This document shows positions 54,301 to 62,593 of a DNA stretch of 64,000 nucleotides, one piece after another. The stretch comes from a virus. The stretch covers positions 48,423 to 112,422 of IMG/VR virus record IMGVR_UViG_3300045976_000096; one strand, 5' to 3'. The first letter of the stretch is position 1; every line of letters starts with the position of its first letter. Under the pieces are notes generated by a model. That model saw nothing but the letters and a program-made list of their open reading frames with translations, made no database searches and had not been told where the DNA came from. The position numbers were made by a program, and so were the translations under genes.

Positions 54301-56013
54301 ACCAAGGGCCTGTTCAAGGATACCGAGCGGCCGGATCGCGACCCGCTGGGCGCCGCGCTTGCCGCCGCCGAGGGCAAGGTCAACGAGCAGAAGGAAAAGC
54401 TGGGCGCGATCATCGCTGGCGCCGAGACCCTGGATTCGCTGCGACGCCAGGCCGCCGCGCGCATCGAGGGCAAGCGCATGGCGGACGACTACTCCGTTCT
54501 GCACCTGGCCAAGAATCGCCCGGCCGCCGACGACGCGCGCATCACCCAGCTGAAAGAGGCGACGTATCAGGAACTTCTGCTGACCGAGCAGACCAAGGCG
54601 CTCGACTTCGCCAAGCAGCGCGTGGCCGCGTCGACGCAGGAGGCTGATGCCGCAATGCAGCGCGTGGCGGACGCGGGCGCCCCGAAAGAGACCGACGCGT
54701 TCCGCGCGCTGAATCGCGAGCTGGAGCGCGCAGAGGTGCGTCTTGGCGCCGGCGCCCAGTCGTTCGACCGTTGGGCGGCAGCGAAGGCGCGCGCCCTGTT
54801 CGAGCAGTCCCGCGCCGACGCCGGCAACTATACGGCCGACCTGCACCAGTCCAACGACAAGAGCAAGATCGACTTGCAGGACACCGACCGGGAGCGCATC
54901 GAGGCCGAGCTGGCCGTCACGCGCAACCTGGAGGAGCAGAAGTACAAGGTGCGCAGCGATACGCTGGCCAAGAGCGCCAAGGATGCGCGCGACGCCGCAA
55001 TCAAGGAAGCCTACGCCTACGGCCCGCCCACCAAGGCCGCGCTGGAGGAAGTGACCAAGATCGACCGCGAGAACCAGGAAGCGCGCGACGCCCTGGATGC
55101 TGAATACGCCGAGCGTCGCCGCTTGCGCATCCTGGAGGAAGGGCGCGCGCGCGAAACCGCCATGCAGAAGCAGGCGCGCGAATGGAAGGACGTGGGCAAG
55201 CAGATGGACGACGTTGGCGCGCGCGCGGGCGAGAACTTCGTCGGCATGCTGACCTCCTCCCTCGGCACCGGCCGTATCGAGTTCGGCAAGTTCGTCAAGG
55301 ACGTGCTGGCCGACATCGCCAACGTCCAGCTGAAATCCGCCATCGCCGACCCGATGAACGCGATCATCCAGCAGGGCACCGACTGGATCAAGGAAAACCT
55401 GTTCGGCATGACCAAGGACATGAGCGCGGCGACCGCAGCGACAGCCAAGGCTGCGGCGGACACCAACGCGGCTGCGGCGTCGACCACCATGGCCGGCGTC
55501 ATCTACGGCGAGGTGATCCCGGCGCTGCACATGATGACGGCCAAGGCGTCCGGTGGCAGCGTCGGCAGCCTGTTCGGCGGCAGCACCTTCGACTACGCGG
55601 GCGCCGCCGGCGCAGCTGAAGCGAGCACCTCGACCGGTTCCATCGCCGAGTTCATGTTCGCCAACGGCGGCATCATGACCAGCATGGGACCGATGCAGCT
55701 GCGCAAGTACGCCAATGGCGGCGTCGCCAACAGCCCGCAGGTGGCCGTCTACGGCGAAGCCGGCCCGGAAGCCTACGTTCCGCTGCCGGACGGCCGCACG
55801 ATCCCGGTCACGATGAACGTCAAGGGCGCCGGCCAGCAACAGGCGCAGGCGCCGGCGGTGCAGGTCAATGTGATCAACCAGACGTCCAGCTCGGTCAACG
55901 CCAGCCAGGGCCAGCCGCGTTTTGACGGCAAGCAGATGATTCTCGATGTGGTGCTGACGGCGGCATCCCAGCCCGGCACCTTCCGCTCCGGCATGAAAGA
56001 GGCAATGAAATAA
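51316..56013 (+). CDS. Tail tape measure protein
   Basis: 1565 residues; the longest gene but one in the window and placed after the G/T chaperones. Long coiled coils (about 90-340 and 850-1280), a Gly run near 515-525, and hydrophobic helices at about 740-880 (e.g. VMIAFDIGYMIGTWLSTVKV). C-terminal VAVYGEAGPEAYVPLPDGRT is a classic tape-measure end motif. Its length sets tail length; by the usual ratio the tail would be well over 200 nm (inference). Confidence 0.93.
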   Translation: MPVGKEIKVSLSLDDSGFSVKVKGAGQAARDLQRTLGGLAGQTDKTEAAVGELASSFKGFTENFGAMQKQLAASVETLTGVVTRSFTDMSARTRASTKEAEDSATRQINARERVLRNEIDTNRKLMESRTKMYADLKRAENDAVNRALAAKNAIDARRDSYMKAPIGSPGASYSSYAADTEALQKEVALHERNAAVIGQEAAKASQLIAVMREEQAVRNAGLGALQKEREMASVTAAIAKSNAAEVARVKQIAAARAAQAARDEQKGAEDAARLAKQLSNEQVAGKRAEEAEKTRIAREAAAERARIARMEAEQQRREMKAVADMWKGMAAMYSGAKISGGLIAGIKEADDYERVMERMRAMNIDGAQGQRNTLAMAKRVQDENPNISKTEALKVTLATTAGAVTTDPAIVGRVVPEIAKFTTVMTRLFPEQAHNIEQFTQNMMGVMEARGIAKDPDKMIAALDNLARALILTQGKISVQDYETLSRRGGAGNALFKNDESILYDVAAASQLKSMGGGGGGGAGGVSSYATMMRQASKRAQGGVMEKKSALENLVEFGVIDKDELMAANGNKPITRNGKTVPYVGAEKAADNMTLFAMEFAEKIKAKLAKLPESDTRFFAKGADRKDDLVQAKAYGRWLDQSIGNTSANEFYKMFATHGAQERIQAEVGAAKNAESYGETQKKAMESWGLATDKMVTSVKNLGNTIGTALIPVLQPVVEWVTKLTADFGKFLEESNNGLAALTGITAGFNGVMLSVRGFASMFGALGLTKLIKELIGVGGGLGSALKIPFVSLESWANFKILVSNFGTAIGSVMSKIPGVASVMGLLTKHLGAGSLAFRALGMSVKNLGSVMIAFDIGYMIGTWLSTVKVAGVTIGDHVTNMFTRIEVALKRLMMGTEGTMLKVRNFLHIDSDDETKKATADLEARKKALDEYAKFMIVTEEDVNKREAAATAKAAADREKAAAKARMEKEKNKKNGALGDSGQDESEADTGTVNTKGLFKDTERPDRDPLGAALAAAEGKVNEQKEKLGAIIAGAETLDSLRRQAAARIEGKRMADDYSVLHLAKNRPAADDARITQLKEATYQELLLTEQTKALDFAKQRVAASTQEADAAMQRVADAGAPKETDAFRALNRELERAEVRLGAGAQSFDRWAAAKARALFEQSRADAGNYTADLHQSNDKSKIDLQDTDRERIEAELAVTRNLEEQKYKVRSDTLAKSAKDARDAAIKEAYAYGPPTKAALEEVTKIDRENQEARDALDAEYAERRRLRILEEGRARETAMQKQAREWKDVGKQMDDVGARAGENFVGMLTSSLGTGRIEFGKFVKDVLADIANVQLKSAIADPMNAIIQQGTDWIKENLFGMTKDMSAATAATAKAAADTNAAAASTTMAGVIYGEVIPALHMMTAKASGGSVGSLFGGSTFDYAGAAGAAEASTSTGSIAEFMFANGGIMTSMGPMQLRKYANGGVANSPQVAVYGEAGPEAYVPLPDGRTIPVTMNVKGAGQQQAQAPAVQVNVINQTSSSVNASQGQPRFDGKQMILDVVLTAASQPGTFRSGMKEAMK

Positions 56014-56387
56014 TGGCAAATCCGGTATTCCCCACACTGACCCTGGCCCGTGGCGGCCAGGACTCCCAGACCTACAGCGTGCAGCTGGAGGACGTGGCCA
56101 TCAAATCCGAAATGGAGGGCGGCTACGTCGTCTCGCGCGCCAGGCACACGCGCGCGCCCAGAAGGACGTTCAACGTCAACTACAAGGCGATCACCGACGC
56201 CGACAGGAAGACGCTGGAGACCTTCTACGGCACCACCGTGCGCGGCGGCTCGGTGATCTTCGACTGGACCGATCCGATCGATCTGCAGACCTGGCAGGTG
56301 CGCTTCCAGGGTGAATTGACCTTCGACTATGCCGGGGTTGGCGTCAGCAAGTTGTGGGATGTCACCTTCAAGGTCCAGCAGGCCTGA
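56013..56387 (+). CDS. Lambda M-like minor tail protein
   Basis: 124 residues overlapping the tape measure stop by one base. NVNYKAITDADRKTLETFYG and GSVIFDWTDPIDLQTWQVRF match the pattern of minor tail proteins that follow the tape measure in lambda-like phages. Structural part of the tail tip. Confidence 0.78.
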   Translation: MANPVFPTLTLARGGQDSQTYSVQLEDVAIKSEMEGGYVVSRARHTRAPRRTFNVNYKAITDADRKTLETFYGTTVRGGSVIFDWTDPIDLQTWQVRFQGELTFDYAGVGVSKLWDVTFKVQQA

Positions 56388-56417
56388 TTGATAAGTAATC
56401 GGTGACTGATGTATAAT
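56388..56417 (+). promoter_or_regulatory. Promoter and degenerate operator for a leaderless gene
   Basis: -35 TTGATA (56388-56393), 18-bp spacer, TATAAT (56412-56417); AAGTAA-tcgg-TGACT at 56393-56407 lies in the spacer. ATG is only 8 bases after the -10. Confidence 0.7.
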
Positions 56418-56424
56418 CGGCGCC

Positions 56425-57057
56425 ATGACTACTTCCCTCTCCGTTGCCAGCATCATCGAGAAGAACCGGCTGTCGTCCGATGTTCCATGGCTGATCATGC
56501 TCGATGTCGACGTGGTCGACCCCGCCACGCTGGCGGTGGTCGAGACCATGCATCTTGTCCGCAACGTCGACCCGGTCACGTACAACGGCGTCACCTATCA
56601 GCCGGCCTCGTTCGACGTCGAACTCAAGACCAGCGCCGGCGAGCAGTCGACCATCAACCTGTCGATCAGGGATTACACGCTGGCGGTCCAGAAGAAGATG
56701 CAGGACTACGGTGGCGGCGTCGGCTTCAACGTCACCATCATGGTCGTCAACGCCGGCAACCTGACCCAAAGCCCCGAGGTGATCGAATACTTCCAGGTGG
56801 TCGGCGCTGAAACGGCCAACTACGTCTGCTCGTTCACGCTGGGCGCCGAGAACTACATCACCAAGGCGTTCCCGCGCCGGCGCCAGACCAAGGATTTCTG
56901 CCAGTTCCGCTACAAGGGGTCGGAGTGCGGCTACACCGGCCCGCTGCCGTCCTGTGACCTGTCCCTGAAGGGGCCGAACGGCTGCGCCGCGCACAACAAC
57001 ATCATCCACTTCGGCGCCTATCCAGGCATCAACACGCGCGACGTCCGCTATGGCTGA
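56425..57057 (+). CDS. Lambda L-like tail tip protein, probable Fe-S or metal site
   Basis: 210 residues. The C-terminal part has conserved Cys in YVCSFTLG, DFCQFRYKGSECGYTG, SCDLS and GCAAHNN followed by FGAYPGI, as in lambda gpL, whose C-terminal cysteines hold a 4Fe-4S cluster. ATG 56425 coincides with the expected transcript 5' end, so the mRNA is likely leaderless. Confidence 0.85.
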   Translation: MTTSLSVASIIEKNRLSSDVPWLIMLDVDVVDPATLAVVETMHLVRNVDPVTYNGVTYQPASFDVELKTSAGEQSTINLSIRDYTLAVQKKMQDYGGGVGFNVTIMVVNAGNLTQSPEVIEYFQVVGAETANYVCSFTLGAENYITKAFPRRRQTKDFCQFRYKGSECGYTGPLPSCDLSLKGPNGCAAHNNIIHFGAYPGINTRDVRYG

Positions 57058-57430
57058 TTTTTCCGATCTGGTCGGCGTGCCGTTCGCATACGGCGGCCGC
57101 GGCCCCGACGCGCTCGACTGCTATGGGCTGGTGATGGAGTGCGCGCGCCGCGAGGGCGTCGAACTGCCCGACTTCGGGCACTCGAAGGACCAGGCTGAAA
57201 TCATGGCGATGATGGTCGCCAGCCTGCCCCAGTGGCGCCAGATTGAACAACGCCACGGCGCGGTCGCCTTCATGCGCGTGGGTCGCACCACCCACGTCGG
57301 CTATGTGTTCGGCCCCAACCACATGATTCACGCCTGGGAAGACTCGGGTGGCGTCACGATCGTTCGCCTCGCGGACTGGCAGCACCGGATTTTAGGATTC
57401 TATGAGTATGTCGGAAAAGAAGCACCGTAA
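57050..57430 (+). CDS. Lambda K-like NlpC/P60 tail peptidase
   Basis: 126 residues. Catalytic Cys in ALDCYGLVMEC (21-31) and His in TTHVGYVFGP (79-88) give the NlpC/P60 Cys-His pair. This family trims cell-wall peptides at the tail tip during DNA entry. No JAB/MPN domain is fused, unlike lambda K itself. Overlaps L-like and J-like genes. Confidence 0.85.
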   Translation: MADFSDLVGVPFAYGGRGPDALDCYGLVMECARREGVELPDFGHSKDQAEIMAMMVASLPQWRQIEQRHGAVAFMRVGRTTHVGYVFGPNHMIHAWEDSGGVTIVRLADWQHRILGFYEYVGKEAP

Positions 57431-60400
57431 CGGCAGGCGCCGCCCGATGGACGGCACGGCGCGCCCGGTCGCGCGCCGTCACATGATCCCGGTGATTCGC
57501 ATCCTGAACCCGTTCGACGCGCGCCAGCAGGAGCGCACCGAGCTGGTTTGGCGCGCCAAGAGCACCCTTGCCGATTATTTCCCGCTGGTCGAGCGCGAGC
57601 AGGTGGTCGTGTCCGTGTCGGGCCGCATTGTGCAGGCCGAGCAGTTCGGTGTGACCTATCTGGACAAGACCGACAACATCGTGGTGTGCCCGGTTCCGGC
57701 CGGCGGCGGCGGCGGCAAGCAGATTCTTGCGGTCGTGGCTATGATTGCGGTCACGGTCATGGCGCCCTATGCGGCGGCTGCGATCAACAACGGCCTGGGT
57801 ATGGGCCTGGCTGCCGGCTCCACCGGCCTGGCGGCACTGACCGCAGGCGTATCGGTGGCCGGTTCGCTTCTGGTCAACGCCGTCTTTGCTCCGCCCAAGC
57901 CCACCAACAATGTCGGCGACACCAGCTCCTCATATGGCGTGGACGGCGCCAAGAACACTTCGGTCGAAGGCATCCCGGTGCCGGTTTGCTATGGCGAATT
58001 CCGCACCGCCGGCAATATCCTGGGCTTGTACACGACCACTGATGGCGACGACAACCAGACGCTGTACATGCTGATTTCGGCCGGCGAAGGCCCGGTCGCC
58101 TCGATCACCGACATCGAAATCAACGACAATCCGCTGACCGACTACCACGACGTTGAGGTCCAGACCCGCCTGGGCCTGGCCAACCAGACCATCATTCCGT
58201 GGTTCGACGACTCGATTCGCGCCATCAACAAGGGTCAGAAACTCACGACGGACTGGTTTTACAGCACCACCACGGCGGCGGTCGACAAGCTGCGTCTGGA
58301 CTTCACGGCGCCCTCCGGCCTGTGCGAAATCGACACCAAGAGTGGCGACACCAGGAACATCAGCGTCGACCTGGAGGTGGAATACCGCAAGGTCGGTGAT
58401 ACCAACTGGGCGACCCTGCCGCTGCAAACCGATATCGCCTCTTGGGAATACGCGACCTATGACGGTCACACCTGGAGCGGCCCGAGCGGCGACCCGGTCG
58501 ACGACCTGTTCACGCTCACCTATATTCAGGGTTCGGGCGCGGTGATCAGTACCGTCGATGGCGTCAAGGCGGCGCGCTACCCGGTCTACACCAATGGCGT
58601 GACCATGTCCGGCGCCAAGCGCTCGACTGTGCGCCGTTCGTACACCACCAACCAGCTCGACGCGGGCAACTACGAGGTGCGCGTGCGCCGCGTCACCGCC
58701 AAGTCGACCAAGGACAACGTCATCGACGACGTGTACCTGGCAGACATCAACGAAATCACGCTGGAGAACATTTCCTATCCGTACACGGCCCTGCTGGCGC
58801 TCAAGATCAAGATGACCGACCAGCTGTCCGGCCTGCCGACGGTGACGTTCATGAATGGCGGCAAGCTTGTCAGCACCTATGACGGCACCGGCTGGAGCCA
58901 GGATGCCTCGCAGAACCCGGCCTGGGTGACGTGGGACATTCTGACCAACACGCGCTATGGCGCCGCCATGCCGGCCGCGCGTCTGGATCTGGTGGCGTTC
59001 AAGGAATTCGCCGACTACTGCGACGCCAACAGCCTGACCTGGAATGGCCCGATCGAGACTGAAACCAACGTCTGGGACGCCTCCCAGATGGTGCTGCGCG
59101 TTGGCCACAGCCAGATCGTGCCGTTCGGCACGCGCTACACCGTTGTCACCGAAAAGCCGTCGATCCCGGTCATGATGTTCTCTGTGGCGAACATGATCGA
59201 GGGTTCCTACAAGGAGACCTGGCTCAATCGCGCCGACCGCGCCAACGAAATCGACGTCACATTCTTCGACAAGACGGACAAGTACCGGCAGCGCACCATC
59301 AAGGTCTACGATCCGGCCGCGCTGGCCGCCGGCGCGCCCCAGCGTTCCTCCGCCATCACCCTGTATGGCGTGGTCGACTATGACCGCGCCTACCGCGAGG
59401 CCCAGCTCCAGCTGAACCTGAACAATTACATCCTCAAGACCATCAGCTTCGGCGCCCCGCTCGAAGCGATCGCCTGTCGCGTGGGCGATCTGATCTATGT
59501 GCAGACCGACCTGACCGACTGGGCGCAGGCCGGGCGCTTCGAGGCCGGGTCCACCGCGTCGGTGATGAAGCTCGACCGTGCTGTGACGATGACGGCGGGC
59601 AAGAACTACAAGCTGCTGACGCTGCGTGACGCCATTCAGCGCGGCGCCTATACCATCGCCAACGTGATCGGCAACAGCGTGTTCCTGTCCGGCTTCGTGC
59701 CGGGCGCCAGCGTCAAACGCCTGCAGGTCGCCGGCATCGACGTCGGCATCGATAGCACCTTCAGCGGCGGCGTGATCGTGCAGAACAGCGCCGGCCTGGT
59801 CGCCGGCCAGGTCTGCTCGCTGTGGGACACCGACGTGATCGAGGAATACAGCGTCGTCAACGTGCCTGGCAGCGCCACCAGCGTGACCCTGCAGTCGCCC
59901 GCCAGCAGCGCCCCGAGCCAGTTTGGCCAGTGGATGTTCGGCGAAGCCGAGAAGGTCAAGAAACCATTTCGCGTCAAGATGATCACCGGCGACACTGAGT
60001 ACCGCCGCGACATCACCGCCATCGAATACCGCGAGGAGGTCTACGACAACAGCCGCTATGGCAGCAACACGCCGGTGACGCTGGACCCGAGCACGCCGAT
60101 CGGTCCTGTCTCCAGCCTGGCCGTCTACGAGGAAACCTATGTCGCCGGCAGCGAAGTGGTGTCCAGCGTGGTCGCCAGCTGGGCCGCCAGCGCGGTCGGC
60201 CTGTACGCCGGCGCCGACGTCTACGTGCAACGGAACGACGGCCCGGTCGAGAAGCTGACCACCGCCAAGAACCGCACCAGCGCCGTGATCGCGGCCTCGC
60301 GCGGCGATGTGCTGTCGGTGCGCGTGGTCGCCTATGACGTGTTCGGCAAGCGCAGCGCCTACGAGAGCGCGCCGATTGCAAGTTACACCGTGATCGGCGA

Positions 60401-62132
60401 GGCGCCCGGACTGGATGTTGGCAAGGCTACCGGCGCCGAATTCGTCTGGGCCGGGCGCGACTGCAAGATCAACTGGCGCTACAACTCGGTCACGCACAGC
60501 TACGAATTCGGCTCTGAACCGACAGGCGCCGATGCCGGTGCGCTCGATCCGCACTTCAAGGATTACGAGATTCGCGTGTACGAAGCCGACGGCACCACGC
60601 TGCGCCGTACCGAGTACACGACGGACAACAGCTACGTCTACATCTACGACAAGAATTTCTCGGACGGGCTGGCGCGCCGCCTGGTGTTCGAGATTCGCCA
60701 GCGCGACATCTTCAACAACCTCGGCAGCCCGGCGGTCCTGGACGCGTACAACCCGGCGCCGGTTCTGGTCTCGACCTCGGTCACGTCGTCGTTCGAGTCG
60801 GCCGCGTTCTCGTACATCCACTCGGACGATGCGGACTTTGCCGGCGCCAAGCTGTGGATTTCGCAGAACGCCGCCGACTTGAATGGCACGCCGAGCGACA
60901 CCTATCTGGTCTACAGCGGCCCCGATACGTCGTTTGTGGTGCCCGGCCTGATGTTCGCCGCTACCTACTACTACAAGATCGCCGCACTCGACGCCTTCGG
61001 CCCGACCGATCTTGTCGTGAGCGCGATCCAGAGCTTCACCACCACCAACCTGAACGTGAACGCGATCGCCAATGGCGTTCTCGCGGACTCCAAGCTGCTG
61101 CCGGCGCTCAAGACCCGTATCGACCTGATCGACGCCGCGGACACCGTGCCCGGCAGCGTCAACGCGCGCGTCAAGACCGTCAGCGACATGGTCAACGACC
61201 CGACCACCGGCCTGCCGGCGACAACCGCCAAGATCACCGCGATCGAGGACGTGTCGGCCACGTCAGCCTCGACCAACGCCAAGGCGCTGTACCAGCTCAA
61301 GGCCCAGGTCAACGACGCCGTCACCGGCCTGCCAGCAGCCACTGCGGCGATCACGCAGCTCAACAATGTGTCGGCCACGTCGACGTCGGCCGCGGCCCAG
61401 TCGATCTACCAGATCACCAGCCGCCTGAACAATGTGGGTGGCGTCACGATGGAGCAGCAGTTCACGACCAACGCGAACGCCATCAGCGGCCTGTCCGGCC
61501 AGTATTCGCTCAAGATCGACAACAACGGCTACATCGCCGGCTTCGGCCTGTCGTCCAGTTCCAGCATCGCCGACGGCAACACGTCCGAGTTCGTGATCTA
61601 CGCCGACAAGTTCGGCCTGACCATGCCGAGCTACCCGAACGTGCAGCCATTCACGGTCGGCGCTGTGAACGGCGTGCCGCGCGTGATCCTGTCGAACGCC
61701 CTGATCGGCGACGCCTCGATCTCGTCCGCGATGATCGGCGACGCCCAGATCAACACCCTGAAGCTGGCCGGCGAGGCGGTCACGGTGCCAATCGTCGTCA
61801 CCGCGCCGGACCGCCAGCGCAAGGGCGCCGGCGAAGGCACCTGGATCGTGGTCAACGAGGGCTACATGGCGATGCCGCAGGACGGCCTGGCCTACATCCT
61901 GGTCACGAGCGCGCAGGGCTTCGCCAACAACAGCCGCTACTGGTCGATCCGCATCAAGGTCGGTGGCGTCGTCGTGCGCGCGATCATGGGTCGCGTCGCC
62001 AACGACGCCCCGGTGTGCTCGGCGTCGGTCAAGCTGCCGACCGGCACCAGCAAGGTCGAAGTCGAATGGTCGGCCCACCCCGACGTCATCCTCGGCTACA
62101 ACGAAATCTTCATGATGGGCGTTAAGAAATGA
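57402..62132 (+). CDS. Tail tip attachment protein, I-J fusion
   Basis: 1576 residues. Residues 1-165 look like lambda gpI: basic start, beta region, then a Gly/Ala-rich hydrophobic stretch (107-161). From about 180 on it follows gpJ (SVEGIPVPVCYGEFRTAGN; YPYTALLALKI; DYCDANSLTW; fibronectin-like modules after about 900; a coiled stalk near 1200-1340). It forms the central tail fibre hub and carries the host-recognition tip. The gene pair I and J of lambda is thus a single frame here. Confidence 0.88.
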   Translation: MSMSEKKHRNGRRRPMDGTARPVARRHMIPVIRILNPFDARQQERTELVWRAKSTLADYFPLVEREQVVVSVSGRIVQAEQFGVTYLDKTDNIVVCPVPAGGGGGKQILAVVAMIAVTVMAPYAAAAINNGLGMGLAAGSTGLAALTAGVSVAGSLLVNAVFAPPKPTNNVGDTSSSYGVDGAKNTSVEGIPVPVCYGEFRTAGNILGLYTTTDGDDNQTLYMLISAGEGPVASITDIEINDNPLTDYHDVEVQTRLGLANQTIIPWFDDSIRAINKGQKLTTDWFYSTTTAAVDKLRLDFTAPSGLCEIDTKSGDTRNISVDLEVEYRKVGDTNWATLPLQTDIASWEYATYDGHTWSGPSGDPVDDLFTLTYIQGSGAVISTVDGVKAARYPVYTNGVTMSGAKRSTVRRSYTTNQLDAGNYEVRVRRVTAKSTKDNVIDDVYLADINEITLENISYPYTALLALKIKMTDQLSGLPTVTFMNGGKLVSTYDGTGWSQDASQNPAWVTWDILTNTRYGAAMPAARLDLVAFKEFADYCDANSLTWNGPIETETNVWDASQMVLRVGHSQIVPFGTRYTVVTEKPSIPVMMFSVANMIEGSYKETWLNRADRANEIDVTFFDKTDKYRQRTIKVYDPAALAAGAPQRSSAITLYGVVDYDRAYREAQLQLNLNNYILKTISFGAPLEAIACRVGDLIYVQTDLTDWAQAGRFEAGSTASVMKLDRAVTMTAGKNYKLLTLRDAIQRGAYTIANVIGNSVFLSGFVPGASVKRLQVAGIDVGIDSTFSGGVIVQNSAGLVAGQVCSLWDTDVIEEYSVVNVPGSATSVTLQSPASSAPSQFGQWMFGEAEKVKKPFRVKMITGDTEYRRDITAIEYREEVYDNSRYGSNTPVTLDPSTPIGPVSSLAVYEETYVAGSEVVSSVVASWAASAVGLYAGADVYVQRNDGPVEKLTTAKNRTSAVIAASRGDVLSVRVVAYDVFGKRSAYESAPIASYTVIGEAPGLDVGKATGAEFVWAGRDCKINWRYNSVTHSYEFGSEPTGADAGALDPHFKDYEIRVYEADGTTLRRTEYTTDNSYVYIYDKNFSDGLARRLVFEIRQRDIFNNLGSPAVLDAYNPAPVLVSTSVTSSFESAAFSYIHSDDADFAGAKLWISQNAADLNGTPSDTYLVYSGPDTSFVVPGLMFAATYYYKIAALDAFGPTDLVVSAIQSFTTTNLNVNAIANGVLADSKLLPALKTRIDLIDAADTVPGSVNARVKTVSDMVNDPTTGLPATTAKITAIEDVSATSASTNAKALYQLKAQVNDAVTGLPAATAAITQLNNVSATSTSAAAQSIYQITSRLNNVGGVTMEQQFTTNANAISGLSGQYSLKIDNNGYIAGFGLSSSSSIADGNTSEFVIYADKFGLTMPSYPNVQPFTVGAVNGVPRVILSNALIGDASISSAMIGDAQINTLKLAGEAVTVPIVVTAPDRQRKGAGEGTWIVVNEGYMAMPQDGLAYILVTSAQGFANNSRYWSIRIKVGGVVVRAIMGRVANDAPVCSASVKLPTGTSKVEVEWSAHPDVILGYNEIFMMGVKK

Positions 62133-62593
62133 CAATCCAATACACGGTGTACGACACCGCCACCGGCGCCATTCTGCGCACCGGCACCGCGATGACGGAG
62201 GCGTCCGCGCGGCTGCAGGGCAGCTCGCCTGGCACCAACGTGATCATCACCGGCTCGGACCCGGTCACGCAAGTGGTGGACGTCACCGCGATCCCGATCG
62301 GTGGCGACCTGCCCACCAAGGCGCGACCGCCGATCACGGTCAGCGGCACCCAGATCGCCGCCAACAAGACTTCGATCGTGGCCAATGGCGCCGACGCGCT
62401 CACGATCAGCCCGATCCCGAATGGCGCAACCTACCAGATCGACGTCCCGACCGGCGTCGGCATCGACCCGATCGCCAATGGCACCATCGGCGACGGCTCG
62501 CTGACGCTGACGACGACGGTAGCCGGCAGCTATACCGCGACCATCAAATATGGCACCAACCTCGACTTTGTGGTGAACTTCAATGCTGCTTAA
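62129..62593 (+). CDS. Small beta-rich tail fibre-associated protein
   Basis: 154 residues, ATGA overlap with the J-like gene. A first domain of Thr/Val-rich strands (1-60), then an Ig-like segment ITVSGTQIAANKTSIVANGA (69-88) leading to TLTTTVAGSYTATIKYG. Probably a surface-exposed tail or fibre-accessory protein. Confidence 0.72.
   Translation: MTIQYTVYDTATGAILRTGTAMTEASARLQGSSPGTNVIITGSDPVTQVVDVTAIPIGGDLPTKARPPITVSGTQIAANKTSIVANGADALTISPIPNGATYQIDVPTGVGIDPIANGTIGDGSLTLTTTVAGSYTATIKYGTNLDFVVNFNAA

Noticed and set aside
57930-60821. 963-codon open frame on the minus strand within the J-like gene
   Set aside because: A mirror of the strong GC codon bias of the real gene; no start context, and the encoded His/Val/Asp-rich sequence is low-complexity.
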